From: DATCLS01 sp035296625
GTDB lineage: Bacteria; Actinomycetota; Acidimicrobiia; Acidimicrobiales; VFJN01
DNA: 64,000 nucleotides
Direction of reading: 5' to 3'
Assembly: GCA_035296625.1 (NCBI GenBank)
Contig: DATHAO010000016.1
Coordinates: forward strand, 62,001-126,000
The number at the start of each line of letters is the position of its first letter. Position 1 is the first letter of the stretch. Shown here piece after piece: positions 16,808 to 26,176 of this stretch. A program made the translations under genes and the position numbers. The notes beneath the pieces were generated by a model that was not told the DNA's origin, did not search any database, and worked only from the letters and a program-made list of their open reading frames with translations.

Positions 16808-16962
16808 TCAGCGTCCTCCGTCGACGTGGATCCGCTCGCCCGGCATGTGGCGGGCGCTCCGAAGGACAGGAACAGCGCGACCTCCGCAATCTCCTCGGGT
16901 TGGCACACGTGGCGGAACGGGCTGGAGCCGTCCAGCGAGGCGATGGCGTCGGCGCCGACGGA
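16808..16962 (-). pseudogene. C-terminal fragment of a short-chain dehydrogenase gene
   Basis: Read on the minus strand, 'DAIASLDGSSPF', 'CQPEEIAEVALFLS' and, after a one-base frame change, 'RHMPGERIHVDGGR' then TGA make the canonical end of an SDR (P-E-E-I-A..V..L-x-S ... G-x-x-x-x-V-D-G-G). The Rossmann half and the active-site Tyr-Lys are absent, so only the last ~45 codons remain, with an internal frameshift near 16865. A decayed remnant between the LLM oxidoreductase and the enoyl-CoA hydratase. Confidence 0.75.
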
Positions 16963-16998
16963 CGGCGGAGGACCGCCGGGCCGGGTAGACCCGCGGGC

Positions 16999-17802
16999 AT
17001 GTCGACCGTCGCGCTCTCGTCTCCCCGCCCCGGCGTCGCCCTGGTGACGCTCGACCGCCCCGACCGGCTCAACGCCATGAACCACGAGCTCGTCGCCGAC
17101 CTGCACCGGGTGCTCGGCGACGTGGCGGTGGACCGCGACGTGCGGGTCGTGGTGCTGACCGGCGCGGGCCGGGGTTTCTGCGCCGGGCTGGATCTCAAGG
17201 GCGCGGGCACCGCTCCCGGGGCGGACGGGCTGGGCCCCGTGCCTGCCGGCATGGTGTCCCAGCAGCACATCGCCTCACTCGTGCCCCGCATGCGGTCGCT
17301 GCCCCAGCCGATCATCGCCGCAGTCAACGGCCCGGCCGCCGGGGGTGGACTGGCCCTGGCCCTTGCCAGCGACGTGCGCCTCGCCGGCCCCGGGGCGCGG
17401 TTCAACGTGGCGTTCGTGCGCATCGGCCTGTCGGGCTGCGACATCGGCGTGAGCTGGCTGCTGCCCCGCCTGATCGGGGCGTCGCGAGCCTTCGAGCTGC
17501 TGCTCACCGGCCGGATCATCGACGCCGCCGAGGCGGACCGGCTCGGTCTGGTGTCCCGCGTGGTGCATGACCGGTCGGTCGTCGACGCCGCCCTCGACGT
17601 GGCGGACGAGATCCTGGCGAACAGCCCCACCGGCGTGTGGATGACGAAGGAGGTCATGTGGAGCCAGCTCGAGGTCGGGAGCATGCAGGCCGGCATCGAC
17701 CTCGAGAACCGCACGCAGATCATGACCTCGATGACCGACGACATGCGCGAGGCCGTCAAGGCCTTCATCGAGAAGCGGCCGGCGACGTTCGGCGATCGGT
17801 GA
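16999..17802 (+). CDS. Enoyl-CoA hydratase/isomerase (crotonase) family protein
   Basis: A 267-aa crotonase fold. The CoA/oxyanion segments are 'GFCAGLDLKG' near residue 60 and 'NGPAAGGGLALALASDVRLA' near 110. 'GLSGCDIGVSWLLPRLIG' follows at ~140, where the second catalytic Glu of classic hydratases is replaced by a Cys-Asp pair. That pattern is seen in an EchA-like subgroup. C-terminal 'RTQIMTSMTDDMREAVKAF' helices complete the trimer interface. It likely acts in fatty-acid or steroid-chain beta-oxidation, but the loss of the typical Glu leaves the exact reaction open. Start ATG 16999. Confidence 0.85.
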   Translation: MSTVALSSPRPGVALVTLDRPDRLNAMNHELVADLHRVLGDVAVDRDVRVVVLTGAGRGFCAGLDLKGAGTAPGADGLGPVPAGMVSQQHIASLVPRMRSLPQPIIAAVNGPAAGGGLALALASDVRLAGPGARFNVAFVRIGLSGCDIGVSWLLPRLIGASRAFELLLTGRIIDAAEADRLGLVSRVVHDRSVVDAALDVADEILANSPTGVWMTKEVMWSQLEVGSMQAGIDLENRTQIMTSMTDDMREAVKAFIEKRPATFGDR

Positions 17803-17910
17803 GGCGATGTCGGTGGCGGGCGCGCGAACGCCCGGGTCGCTGGCATCATGGGAAGATCGGCGACGGCCCGGCGGGGGTCGGCGGCGATCGGCTCGCAGGA
17901 GGAGCGTTCG

Positions 17911-18462
17911 ATGAGCTTCCAGCACCACGACCCCGACCTACGGGTGTCACAGGCCGAGCGTGACGAGGTCGTGGCCGTCCTGGCCCGGCACTACGCCGAC
18001 GGTCGCCTGACGCTGGGCGAGTACGAGGAGCGGGTCGACGCCGCGCTCGGCGCCCGCACTGGTCGCGACTTCGAGCCGCTGCTCGCCGACCTCCCCGTCG
18101 AGCGGGCCCCCGCACCCACGGCGTTCGAGGCGGGCTGGCGAAGCCCGGCCCCGCCGCCGGCGAGCGACGGCGACCCCCGTCCGGTGCGGACCCCGGGCCA
18201 GTCGCGGGCCCCGCAGCCCCTCGGGCGCCGGACGGCGTGGGGCCCGGGCCTATCGCAGCGGGCGGTGGCCGTGGTGGCCGTGATCGTGCTCGCCGCCGTC
18301 GCCGGGCCCTGGGCGTTGTGGCTCCTGTGGCCGGCGCTGGCGCTCACCCGCGGCCACGCCTTTCGCCCGGGCTCCGGCCGCGGGTTCGGGCCGTGCGGCG
18401 GGCACGGCGGCCATGCACTCCCCGGTTCCCGCACCGACGACAGCGCCATCCAGCGCCTCTAG
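17911..18462 (+). CDS. DUF1707 (SHOCT-like) membrane protein
   Basis: A 183-aa protein. Residues ~8-60 are a DUF1707 domain: 'LRVSQAERDEVVAVLARHYA', 'DGRLTLGEYEERVDAALGAR' and 'DFEPLLADLP'. A Pro-rich linker is followed by one or two hydrophobic helices (residues ~115-150, 'AVAVVAVIVLAAVAGPWALW'). The tail is Gly/His-rich. The family is actinobacterial and of unknown function, probably a small regulatory or scaffolding domain at the membrane. The ATG has a good AGGAGG site 7 bases upstream. A second DUF1707 gene starts at the right edge of the window. Confidence 0.85.
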   Translation: MSFQHHDPDLRVSQAERDEVVAVLARHYADGRLTLGEYEERVDAALGARTGRDFEPLLADLPVERAPAPTAFEAGWRSPAPPPASDGDPRPVRTPGQSRAPQPLGRRTAWGPGLSQRAVAVVAVIVLAAVAGPWALWLLWPALALTRGHAFRPGSGRGFGPCGGHGGHALPGSRTDDSAIQRL

Positions 18463-18504
18463 CGTCCGGGGCGCCGGGCTCCTGTCGCCGCTCCGGGACG
18501 ACGG

Positions 18505-18660
18505 TCAGCCGGCCTGGGCGGGCGCGTCGTCGTCGCGCTCGCCGTGGGCTGGATGTTTGCTGCCTGCGTCCGTCGCCCACGGGCCGCCCCGGCGGGATAG
18601 GCCGACGACGCCGGCCACGGCGGACAGGGCGACGACAGCCAGCACGACGCCGCCCACCAC
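18505..18660 (-). CDS. Possible small membrane protein (51 aa)
   Basis: From GTG 18660 the frame reads VVGGVVLAVVALSAVAGVVG, a credible single transmembrane helix, then a hydrophilic Asp/Ala-rich tail. There is no clear ribosome site and no family was recognised. It could be chance coding in GC-rich DNA or the remains of a larger gene. Confidence 0.25.
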   Translation of the reverse strand: MVGGVVLAVVALSAVAGVVGLSRRGGPWATDAGSKHPAHGERDDDAPAQAG

Positions 18661-18746
18661 GTTCGGAACCCACGCGGCGGCCAGCCACGAAGCGCATCGC
18701 GGCCGCCGTCGCCACGTGTGGCGAACCCCGGTGGCCGCGGTGCGCC

Positions 18747-21700
18747 TCAGGCCGCGGTGGCCTCGGTCCTGAACGCCGCCCACAGGTCGGCGTACGCCGG
18801 GCTCGTCGCCACCAGCTCGTCGTGGGGACCGACCGCGACGATGCGGCCTCCGTCGATCACGGCGATGCGGTCCGCTCCCCGGGCCGTGGGCAGGCGATGC
18901 GCGACCAGCAGGGTGGTCCGCCCCGTCGCCACGACCCCCATGGCGGCCTGGACCGCCGCCTCGGTGGCCAGGTCGAGGTTCGACGTGGCCTCGTCGAGCA
19001 GCAGGATCGCGGGATCGACCAGCCGGGCGCGCGCCAGCGCGATGAGTTGGCGCTGGCCGGCGGACATGCTGCGGCCGCGCTCGCTCACCGGCTCGAGGTA
19101 GCCGCCGGGCAGGCGGGCGACGAAGTCGTGCGCCCCGACGGCCCGGGCGGCCGCCTCGACCTGGGCGTCGCTGGCTTCCGGGCGCCCGAACGCGATGTTG
19201 TCCCGGATCGTGCCGGTGAAGAGGAACGCCTCCTGCGGCACCACGCCGAGCTGCTTCCGGTACGCGTTCAGATCGAGCTCGCGCAGGTCGTGGCCGTCGA
19301 TCGCCACCCGCCCCTTGGTGGGGTCGTAGAAACGGGCGACGAGCTTGACGATCGTCGACTTGCCGGCACCGGTCTCACCCACGAGCGCCACGGTCTCGCC
19401 GGGGGCGATCACCAGGTCGACGCCGGTCAGCGCCTCCTCGCCCGCGGTGTTGGGATAGCGGAACCGCACACCCTCGAACGCCACCTCGCCCCGCAGCCGG
19501 CCGGGGTCGACCGGGTGCGCGGCGGGCGGCGTGCCGGTGGGTGTGGCCATCAGCTCGTCGATCCGGTCCATCGAGGCCCTCGCCTGCTGCCAGGTGTCGA
19601 ACACCTGCGAGAGCTGCTGGATCGGCGAGAAGAACTGGTTCAGGTACAGCACGAAGGCGATCACCACGCCGGCCGTGACGACGTCGTGCGCGACGAGCGC
19701 CGAACCGGTGCCGAGCACCACGGCGGAGCCCACGTCGGACAGCAGCAGCACGAACGGGAAGTACAGGGCGATCAGCCGCTGGGCCCCGAGCCGCGCCTGG
19801 AGGTAGCCGTCGTTGACCTCGCGGAAGCCGGCGATGTTGCGGTCCTCCCGGGTGTAGGCCTGCGCCACCCGGACGCCCGACAGGCTCTCCTGGAAGTTCG
19901 CGTTGACGGTGGCGATGCGCTCGCGGGCGGTGGCGTAGAGCGCCCCGGACCGCCGGCGGTACCACCAGGTGGCGAGCGCCAGGGGTGGCAGCACCGAGGC
20001 GGCGGCCAGGGCGAGCGGCGGCGACAGCACCACGAGGAAGCCCAGCACGCCGACGCAGGTGGCCAGACTCACGATGGCGTTGACGAGGCCGGTCTGCAGT
20101 AGCTGCTGCAGCGCCTCGATGTCGGTCGTCATGCGGGTCATCACCCGTCCGGCCATCTCGCGGTCGTAGAAGTCGAGCGACAGGCGCTGGAGATGGGCGA
20201 AAACCCGGATGCGCAGGGCGTAGAGCAGCCGCTCGGCGGTGCGCCCCGTCACCAGCGTGTAGGTCCGGGTCACGCCCCAGTCGGCGAGCGCGGCGGCCAG
20301 GAACACGAGCGCCGCCACGTTCAGCGCACGCTGGTCGAGCAGGCCCACCCCGTCGTCGACGCCGCGCCGGACCATCAGCGGCCCGATGAGCAGTAGCACC
20401 GAGTCGACCGCCACCAGGCCGAATCCGAGCGCCAGCCACCGGCGGTACGGGCGCAGGAACTCGCGCAGCCGGAAGCGCTCGTCGGGGCTGGCCTCGCGGG
20501 TCACGTCGACGTCGAGCTCGTCGTCGGCCGGGGGCAGCTGGTCGAGCGCGGCGAGCAGCTCGGGGGTGGCGGACAGGGGCATCGCGCCGCCCCCGCCGCC
20601 CCCGCCGGGCGGGCCGATGCGGGGCGCGGCCGATACGGTCGCCACGGGGACGGGCCCTCCGGCGGGATCCCGGTCGGGCCACGCGCTCGGCGTGATGCCG
20701 CCGACCCGGTCGCCGTCCGTCGTCCCGCCGTGGCCGTCGCGCCGGGCGACGCCGGGATGGCGGCCGTCGCCGTCGATCCGCACCGGAACGCGGGATCCCT
20801 CGGCGCCTGCGGCGACCGCCCCGTCGCCGGGCAGGGCGGAGGCCACGTCGGCCGGATCGGCGACGAGGGCGTCCCCCGGGCCCGTGAAGAGCGCCCGGTA
20901 CATCGGCGAGCGGGCGAGCAGCTCCTCGTGGGTGCCGCTGTCGGCCACCCGCCCGCCGTCGACCAGCACGATGCGGCTCGCGAGGCGCAGAGTCGAGCGC
21001 CGGTGGGCGATCAGCAGCGTCGTCCGCCCCGCCATCGTCGAGCGCAGGGCCGCGTGGATCTCTTCCTCGGTGCGGGCGTCGATCGAGCTGGTGGCGTCGT
21101 CGAGCACGAGCACGCGCGGATCGGTGACCAACGCCCTGGCCAGGGCGACGCGCTGGCGCTGTCCGCCGGACAGCGTGAGGCCCCGCTCGCCCACGACCGT
21201 GTCCCACCCGTCGGGCAGGGCCCCGATGAAGCCGTCGGCCTCGGCGGCCTCGGCCGCGGCCTCGAGCTCGGCGTCCGTGGCGTCGGGCCGGCCGTAGGCC
21301 AGGTTGGCCCGCACGGTGTCGGAGAACAGGAACGGCTCCTCGAACACGACCCCGACCTGGCGGCGCAGCGAGTCGAGGGTCACGTCTCGGACGTCCATCC
21401 CGTCGATCGTCACGGCGCCGGCATCGGCGTCGTAGAAGCGGGGGAGCAGCAGCGCCACGGTCGACTTGCCCGACCCGCTCGTTCCCACGAGCGCCACGGT
21501 CTCTCCCGGCGCCACCTCCAGGTCGAACCCGTCGAGCACCCGGGCGTCCTTCGTGTAGCCGAAGCGCACGCCCTCGAGGCGCACCGCCCCCTCGGTGACG
21601 ACGAGGTCCGGAGCGCCCGGCCGCTCGGTGACGAGCGGGTTGGCGTCGAGCAGGTCGAGCAGGCGCTCGGCGCCGGCCCGGGCCTGCTGGCCCACGGCCA

Positions 21701-22643
21701 GCAGCGAGGCGAACATGCGCACCGGCGCCACGAGCTGGACCAGGTACGACGCGAACGCCAGCAGCGTGCCCAGCGTGATGCGGCCCTCGATCGCCAGCCA
21801 GCCGCCGACCGCGAGCACGCCGACCTGGCCCAGCACGGGGATGAGCTGGAGCGTCGGCGTGAACCGCGCCGTGAGCCGGATGAGCCGCAGCCGCGAGCGG
21901 AACAGCGAGGCACCCGTGCCGGCGAGCTCGCCCAGCTGGCGTTCCTCCTGGCCGAAGCCCTTGACCACCCGCACGCCGCTGACCGCCTCGTCGACCACGC
22001 CGGCGACCTCGGCGGCGCGCTGCTGGGCGTCCCACGAGGCGGGGAAGATCGAGGTGCGCAGCTTCAGCGCGACCACGAGCATCGCGGGCAGCGCCGCCAG
22101 GACGACGAGGGTGAGCGGCGGCGACAGCACCACCATGACCACGAGCGCGAGCACGACCAGCAGGGCGTTGCCCAGCATGATCGGCAGGAACGACAGCAGG
22201 CCCTGGATCAGCGCGACGTCGCTCGACGCCCGGCTGACCAGCTGGCCGGTCTGCAGCTGGTCGTGGCTGGCGAAGTCGAGGCGCTGAAGGCGCTCGTAGA
22301 CGGCGTTGCGCAGGTCGAACTGCACGGCGAGCGCCACGCGGCCGCCGACGAAGCGGCGGATGTAGGCGGCCACGAAGCCGAACAGGCCGGCCGCCACCAG
22401 CAGCGCCAGCCACGGCGCCAGCGCGCGGCTGTGGTTCGTGATGACGTCGTCGACGATGACCTTCTGGACCACCGGTGTGATGGCCGTGACGGCCATGCCG
22501 GCCATCGACATGCCGAACGCGAGTCGCACGTCATGCCGGTGAGCCCGCATGAAGGGCCACAGGCGCACGATCCAGCCCCCGGCCTCCGGGGCCGCTGGTT
22601 GCGGCGTGCCCACGGTGCCGGGTTCGGCGGTGCGGCCGCTCAC
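18747..22643 (-). CDS. Fused dual ABC exporter (TMD-NBD-TMD-NBD)
   Basis: A 1298-aa single chain containing two complete ABC-exporter halves. Each half has six membrane helices and a nucleotide-binding domain. NBD1 has Walker A GTSGSGKST, signature LSGGQ and Walker B 'VLVLDDATSS', with Asp where the catalytic Glu should be. NBD2 has Walker A GETGAGKST, a variant signature MSAGQ and a canonical 'ILLLDEATSN'. Pairing NBD1 Walker motifs with the NBD2 signature gives one degenerate site; the other site is canonical. This matches asymmetric heterodimeric exporters such as TM287/288. A Gly-rich linker (GPPGGGGGGGAM) near residue 690 joins the halves. Such proteins export lipids or drugs. GTG 22643 is the likely start. 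It diverges from trpS. Confidence 0.9.
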   Translation of the reverse strand: MSGRTAEPGTVGTPQPAAPEAGGWIVRLWPFMRAHRHDVRLAFGMSMAGMAVTAITPVVQKVIVDDVITNHSRALAPWLALLVAAGLFGFVAAYIRRFVGGRVALAVQFDLRNAVYERLQRLDFASHDQLQTGQLVSRASSDVALIQGLLSFLPIMLGNALLVVLALVVMVVLSPPLTLVVLAALPAMLVVALKLRTSIFPASWDAQQRAAEVAGVVDEAVSGVRVVKGFGQEERQLGELAGTGASLFRSRLRLIRLTARFTPTLQLIPVLGQVGVLAVGGWLAIEGRITLGTLLAFASYLVQLVAPVRMFASLLAVGQQARAGAERLLDLLDANPLVTERPGAPDLVVTEGAVRLEGVRFGYTKDARVLDGFDLEVAPGETVALVGTSGSGKSTVALLLPRFYDADAGAVTIDGMDVRDVTLDSLRRQVGVVFEEPFLFSDTVRANLAYGRPDATDAELEAAAEAAEADGFIGALPDGWDTVVGERGLTLSGGQRQRVALARALVTDPRVLVLDDATSSIDARTEEEIHAALRSTMAGRTTLLIAHRRSTLRLASRIVLVDGGRVADSGTHEELLARSPMYRALFTGPGDALVADPADVASALPGDGAVAAGAEGSRVPVRIDGDGRHPGVARRDGHGGTTDGDRVGGITPSAWPDRDPAGGPVPVATVSAAPRIGPPGGGGGGGAMPLSATPELLAALDQLPPADDELDVDVTREASPDERFRLREFLRPYRRWLALGFGLVAVDSVLLLIGPLMVRRGVDDGVGLLDQRALNVAALVFLAAALADWGVTRTYTLVTGRTAERLLYALRIRVFAHLQRLSLDFYDREMAGRVMTRMTTDIEALQQLLQTGLVNAIVSLATCVGVLGFLVVLSPPLALAAASVLPPLALATWWYRRRSGALYATARERIATVNANFQESLSGVRVAQAYTREDRNIAGFREVNDGYLQARLGAQRLIALYFPFVLLLSDVGSAVVLGTGSALVAHDVVTAGVVIAFVLYLNQFFSPIQQLSQVFDTWQQARASMDRIDELMATPTGTPPAAHPVDPGRLRGEVAFEGVRFRYPNTAGEEALTGVDLVIAPGETVALVGETGAGKSTIVKLVARFYDPTKGRVAIDGHDLRELDLNAYRKQLGVVPQEAFLFTGTIRDNIAFGRPEASDAQVEAAARAVGAHDFVARLPGGYLEPVSERGRSMSAGQRQLIALARARLVDPAILLLDEATSNLDLATEAAVQAAMGVVATGRTTLLVAHRLPTARGADRIAVIDGGRIVAVGPHDELVATSPAYADLWAAFRTEATAA

Positions 22644-22811
22644 GGCCGCGCGTGACCCGATCTGTGCATGTGCGGAGCCCTCCGTCGCCGGCTCGCCGAC
22701 CGCCGACGACCGTCGCTCGGACAAGATACCGACGGTCGGGCCCGACGCCGCCCGCCCTCCGGGGCGAACTCGTGGTCGGGGGCCTGCGGGGACCCCGTAC
22801 GATCGTGACCG

Positions 22812-23818
<1,007 letters not shown>

Positions 23819-23819
<1 letters not shown>

Positions 23820-25172
23820 TGGCCGGCGGTGTGGGGGGCGCCGGCCGCCGGACCGCGAGCGACGTCACGGTCATCGGGGGGGGGCATCCTGGGCCTCGCC
23901 ACGGCCCGCGAGCTGACGGCCCGGCGCCCGGGCCGGCGCGTGACGATCCTCGAGAAGGAGGACCGGCCCGCGCAGCACCAGACGGGGCGCAACAGCGGCG
24001 TCGTGCACGCCGGGATCTACTACGCGCCGGGCTCGCTCAAGGCCCGGCTGTGCACCGAGGGCCGCGGGCTGCTGCGCGACTTCTGCGAGCACCACGGCGT
24101 GAAGTACGACGAGTGCGGCAAGCTCGTCGTGGCGCTCGACGAGTCCGAGCGGGCCGGTCTGCACGCGATCCACGCCCGGGCGCTCGCCAACGAGGTGCCG
24201 GGCATCGAGCTGGTCGACGGGCCCGGGCTGCGGGCCATCGAGCCGCACGTCGCGGGCATCGAGGCCGTGTGGTCGCCCGCCACCGCCATCGTCGACTTCC
24301 CCGGCGTCTGCGACGCGCTGCTCACCGAGATCGAGGCCTGCGGCGGCGAGCTGCGCTGCGGCGTCGAGGTCGTCGGCATCGCCGAGCGCGCGGGGGCGGT
24401 CGAGGTCGTAGTCGACCACGGCGACCACCGCTCGACCGTGCGCAGCGGCGCCGTCGTGATCTGCGCCGGGCTGCAGAGCGACCGGCTCGCCCGCCTCGCC
24501 GGGGGTAGCACCGACCCGCGCATCGTGCCGTTCCGCGGCGAGTACTACGCGCTGGCGCCGCAGCAGCGCCACCTGGTCAACGGCCTCGTGTACCCGGTGC
24601 CCGACCCGCGCTACCCGTTCCTCGGCATCCACCTGACCCGCCACATCGACGGCGAGGTGCTGGTGGGGCCGAACGCCGTGCTGGCGCTCGCGCGCGAGGG
24701 CTACCGCGGGCGCGACGTGGTGGGGCGCGACCTGTGGGCGACGCTGTCCTACCGGGGGTTCTGGGCGCTGGCCCGCGAGAACTGGCGGAACGGGGCCTCC
24801 GAGATGCACCGGTCGTTGAGCCGCACGGCGTTCGTGCGCGAGGCGCAGCGCTACGTGCCGGCGCTCGAGGCGTCGGGCGTGGTGCCGGCACGCGCCGGCG
24901 TGCGGGCCCAGGCCGTGGCCCCCGATGGCTCGCTCGTCGACGACTTCGTGATCGAGCAGTCGGGCCGGGTGCTCGCGGTGCGCAACGCCCCGTCGCCCGG
25001 CGCCACGTCCTCGCTCACCATCGCCCGCCACGTCGAGGCCCTCGTCCCCACGCCTGACGCCAAAGGCGTCCATGCGATCGACGCTAAGACCTCGAGTGTG
25101 CTCGGAGGTCAAGGGTTCGCGGCCGAGCCGTCCACCGTCCGGCGCACGCCCGGCGACAGCGCCGATGCCTGA
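23819..25172 (+). pseudogene. lhgO: L-2-hydroxyglutarate oxidase, frameshifted in a G9 tract
   Basis: An FAD-dependent amino-acid-oxidase-fold protein that oxidises L-2-hydroxyglutarate to 2-oxoglutarate. The main frame carries 'GILGLATARELTARRPG', 'HQTGRNSGVVHAGIYY' and 'PFRGEYYALAPQQRHLV'. The first codons (from ATG 23819, RRTASDVTVIGGG) lie in another frame. The switch happens in a run of nine G at 23876-23884; eight G would give the perfect Rossmann motif VIGGGILGLATA. So the sequenced allele cannot make a full-length protein unless the run is an error or slips. The rest of the gene, to 'NAPSPGATSSLTIA' at the FAD-binding C-terminus, is intact and well preserved, which favours an error or reversible slippage. 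Confidence 0.85.
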
Positions 25173-25187
25173 GCGACGCGTCGGGCC

Positions 25188-26096
25188 TCAGGCGGCGACG
25201 AGGCCGCGCCGCCGGCGGGACCGGACCCGGCGCGGCAGCAGGTCGACCGCCTCGAGCATGGCCGCGGCCAGGGCGTCGGGGTCGTCGTGGGCCACGAAGT
25301 GGTGATGGTCGAGGTGCACCACGGGGGCGTCGAGGCTGGCCGCCAGCTTGAGCTGGCGCCGCACCGGCACGAGGCCGTCGCCGTCGGTCGCCACCACGGC
25401 GGCCGGGGCGGTCAGCTCGCCGATCCACTCCCGACTCGTGAACCGGCCGAGGGCGGCCGCCGCCGCCACCAGCGCGCGCGACTGGTGGCCGCCGAGCTCG
25501 GCGACGACCGTGCCCAGCAGGCGGTGGTGACGCAGGAAGTCGGGCATGACGCCCGGCAGGTTCGGGCTCAGGCGCGAGGCCAGCACCACCGGCGTGAGCA
25601 CGGCGAAGCGCAGCCGCTCGATCGGGTGGCCGCCGAAGTCCCGGGCCGTGGCGACGAGCACCATGCCGGCCACCAGGTGGGGGTGCCGGCGTGCCAGCAG
25701 CTGGGTGATCGGCCCGCCCATCGAGTAGCCGGCGACCAGGACCGGCCCGACGCCGAGCGCCTCGATGAGGGCGGCCACGTCGTCGGCGCAGTCCTCGAGG
25801 GTGAAGCGCCCGCCGCAGCGGAGGCCGCGACCGTGGCCCCGGTGGTCGGGGGCGATGACCCGGAAGCGCCGGGCCAGCGGGGGGATCACGGCATCCCAGT
25901 TCAGCGCAGCGGTGGCTCCCAGGCCATGCAGCAGCACGAGCGTCGGGGCCCGCGGCGGACCCTGCGCCTCGCGCACGTAGATCGAGCCGAGGCCCGGCAG
26001 GTCGACGTAGCGACCGCGGGGGATGGTGCGCTCGTCGTCGGACGGCACGGTGAGCGTGGTGACGGAGGCGCGATCGGCCGGGGGGCGTCTGAGCAC
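25188..26096 (-). CDS. Alpha/beta hydrolase
   Basis: A 302-aa alpha/beta hydrolase. The oxyanion-hole segment is 'LVLLHGLGATAALNWD' near residue 54. The nucleophile elbow is 'VAGYSMGGP' near residue 123 with catalytic Ser. 'APDHRGHGRG' precedes it, the Asp is probably in 'ATDGDGLVPVRRQ' near 243, and the His is in the 'HLDHHHFVAHDDPD' stretch near 263. No signal peptide. Likely an esterase, lipase or epoxide-hydrolase-like enzyme; substrate unknown. ATG 26096 is the likely start, with extension to 'TLTVPSDDERT' before the core. It is followed on the same strand by WS/DGAT and a serine hydrolase, suggesting a lipid/ester cluster. Confidence 0.85.
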   Translation of the reverse strand: MLRRPPADRASVTTLTVPSDDERTIPRGRYVDLPGLGSIYVREAQGPPRAPTLVLLHGLGATAALNWDAVIPPLARRFRVIAPDHRGHGRGLRCGGRFTLEDCADDVAALIEALGVGPVLVAGYSMGGPITQLLARRHPHLVAGMVLVATARDFGGHPIERLRFAVLTPVVLASRLSPNLPGVMPDFLRHHRLLGTVVAELGGHQSRALVAAAAALGRFTSREWIGELTAPAAVVATDGDGLVPVRRQLKLAASLDAPVVHLDHHHFVAHDDPDALAAAMLEAVDLLPRRVRSRRRRGLVAA

Positions 26097-26176
26097 GGCG
26101 CAGCGCTACCCCATCGGCGCACGCGCCAAGCATCTCAATGCGTGGCGCCACCGCCACGAGCCGGCGTACGTCGTCG

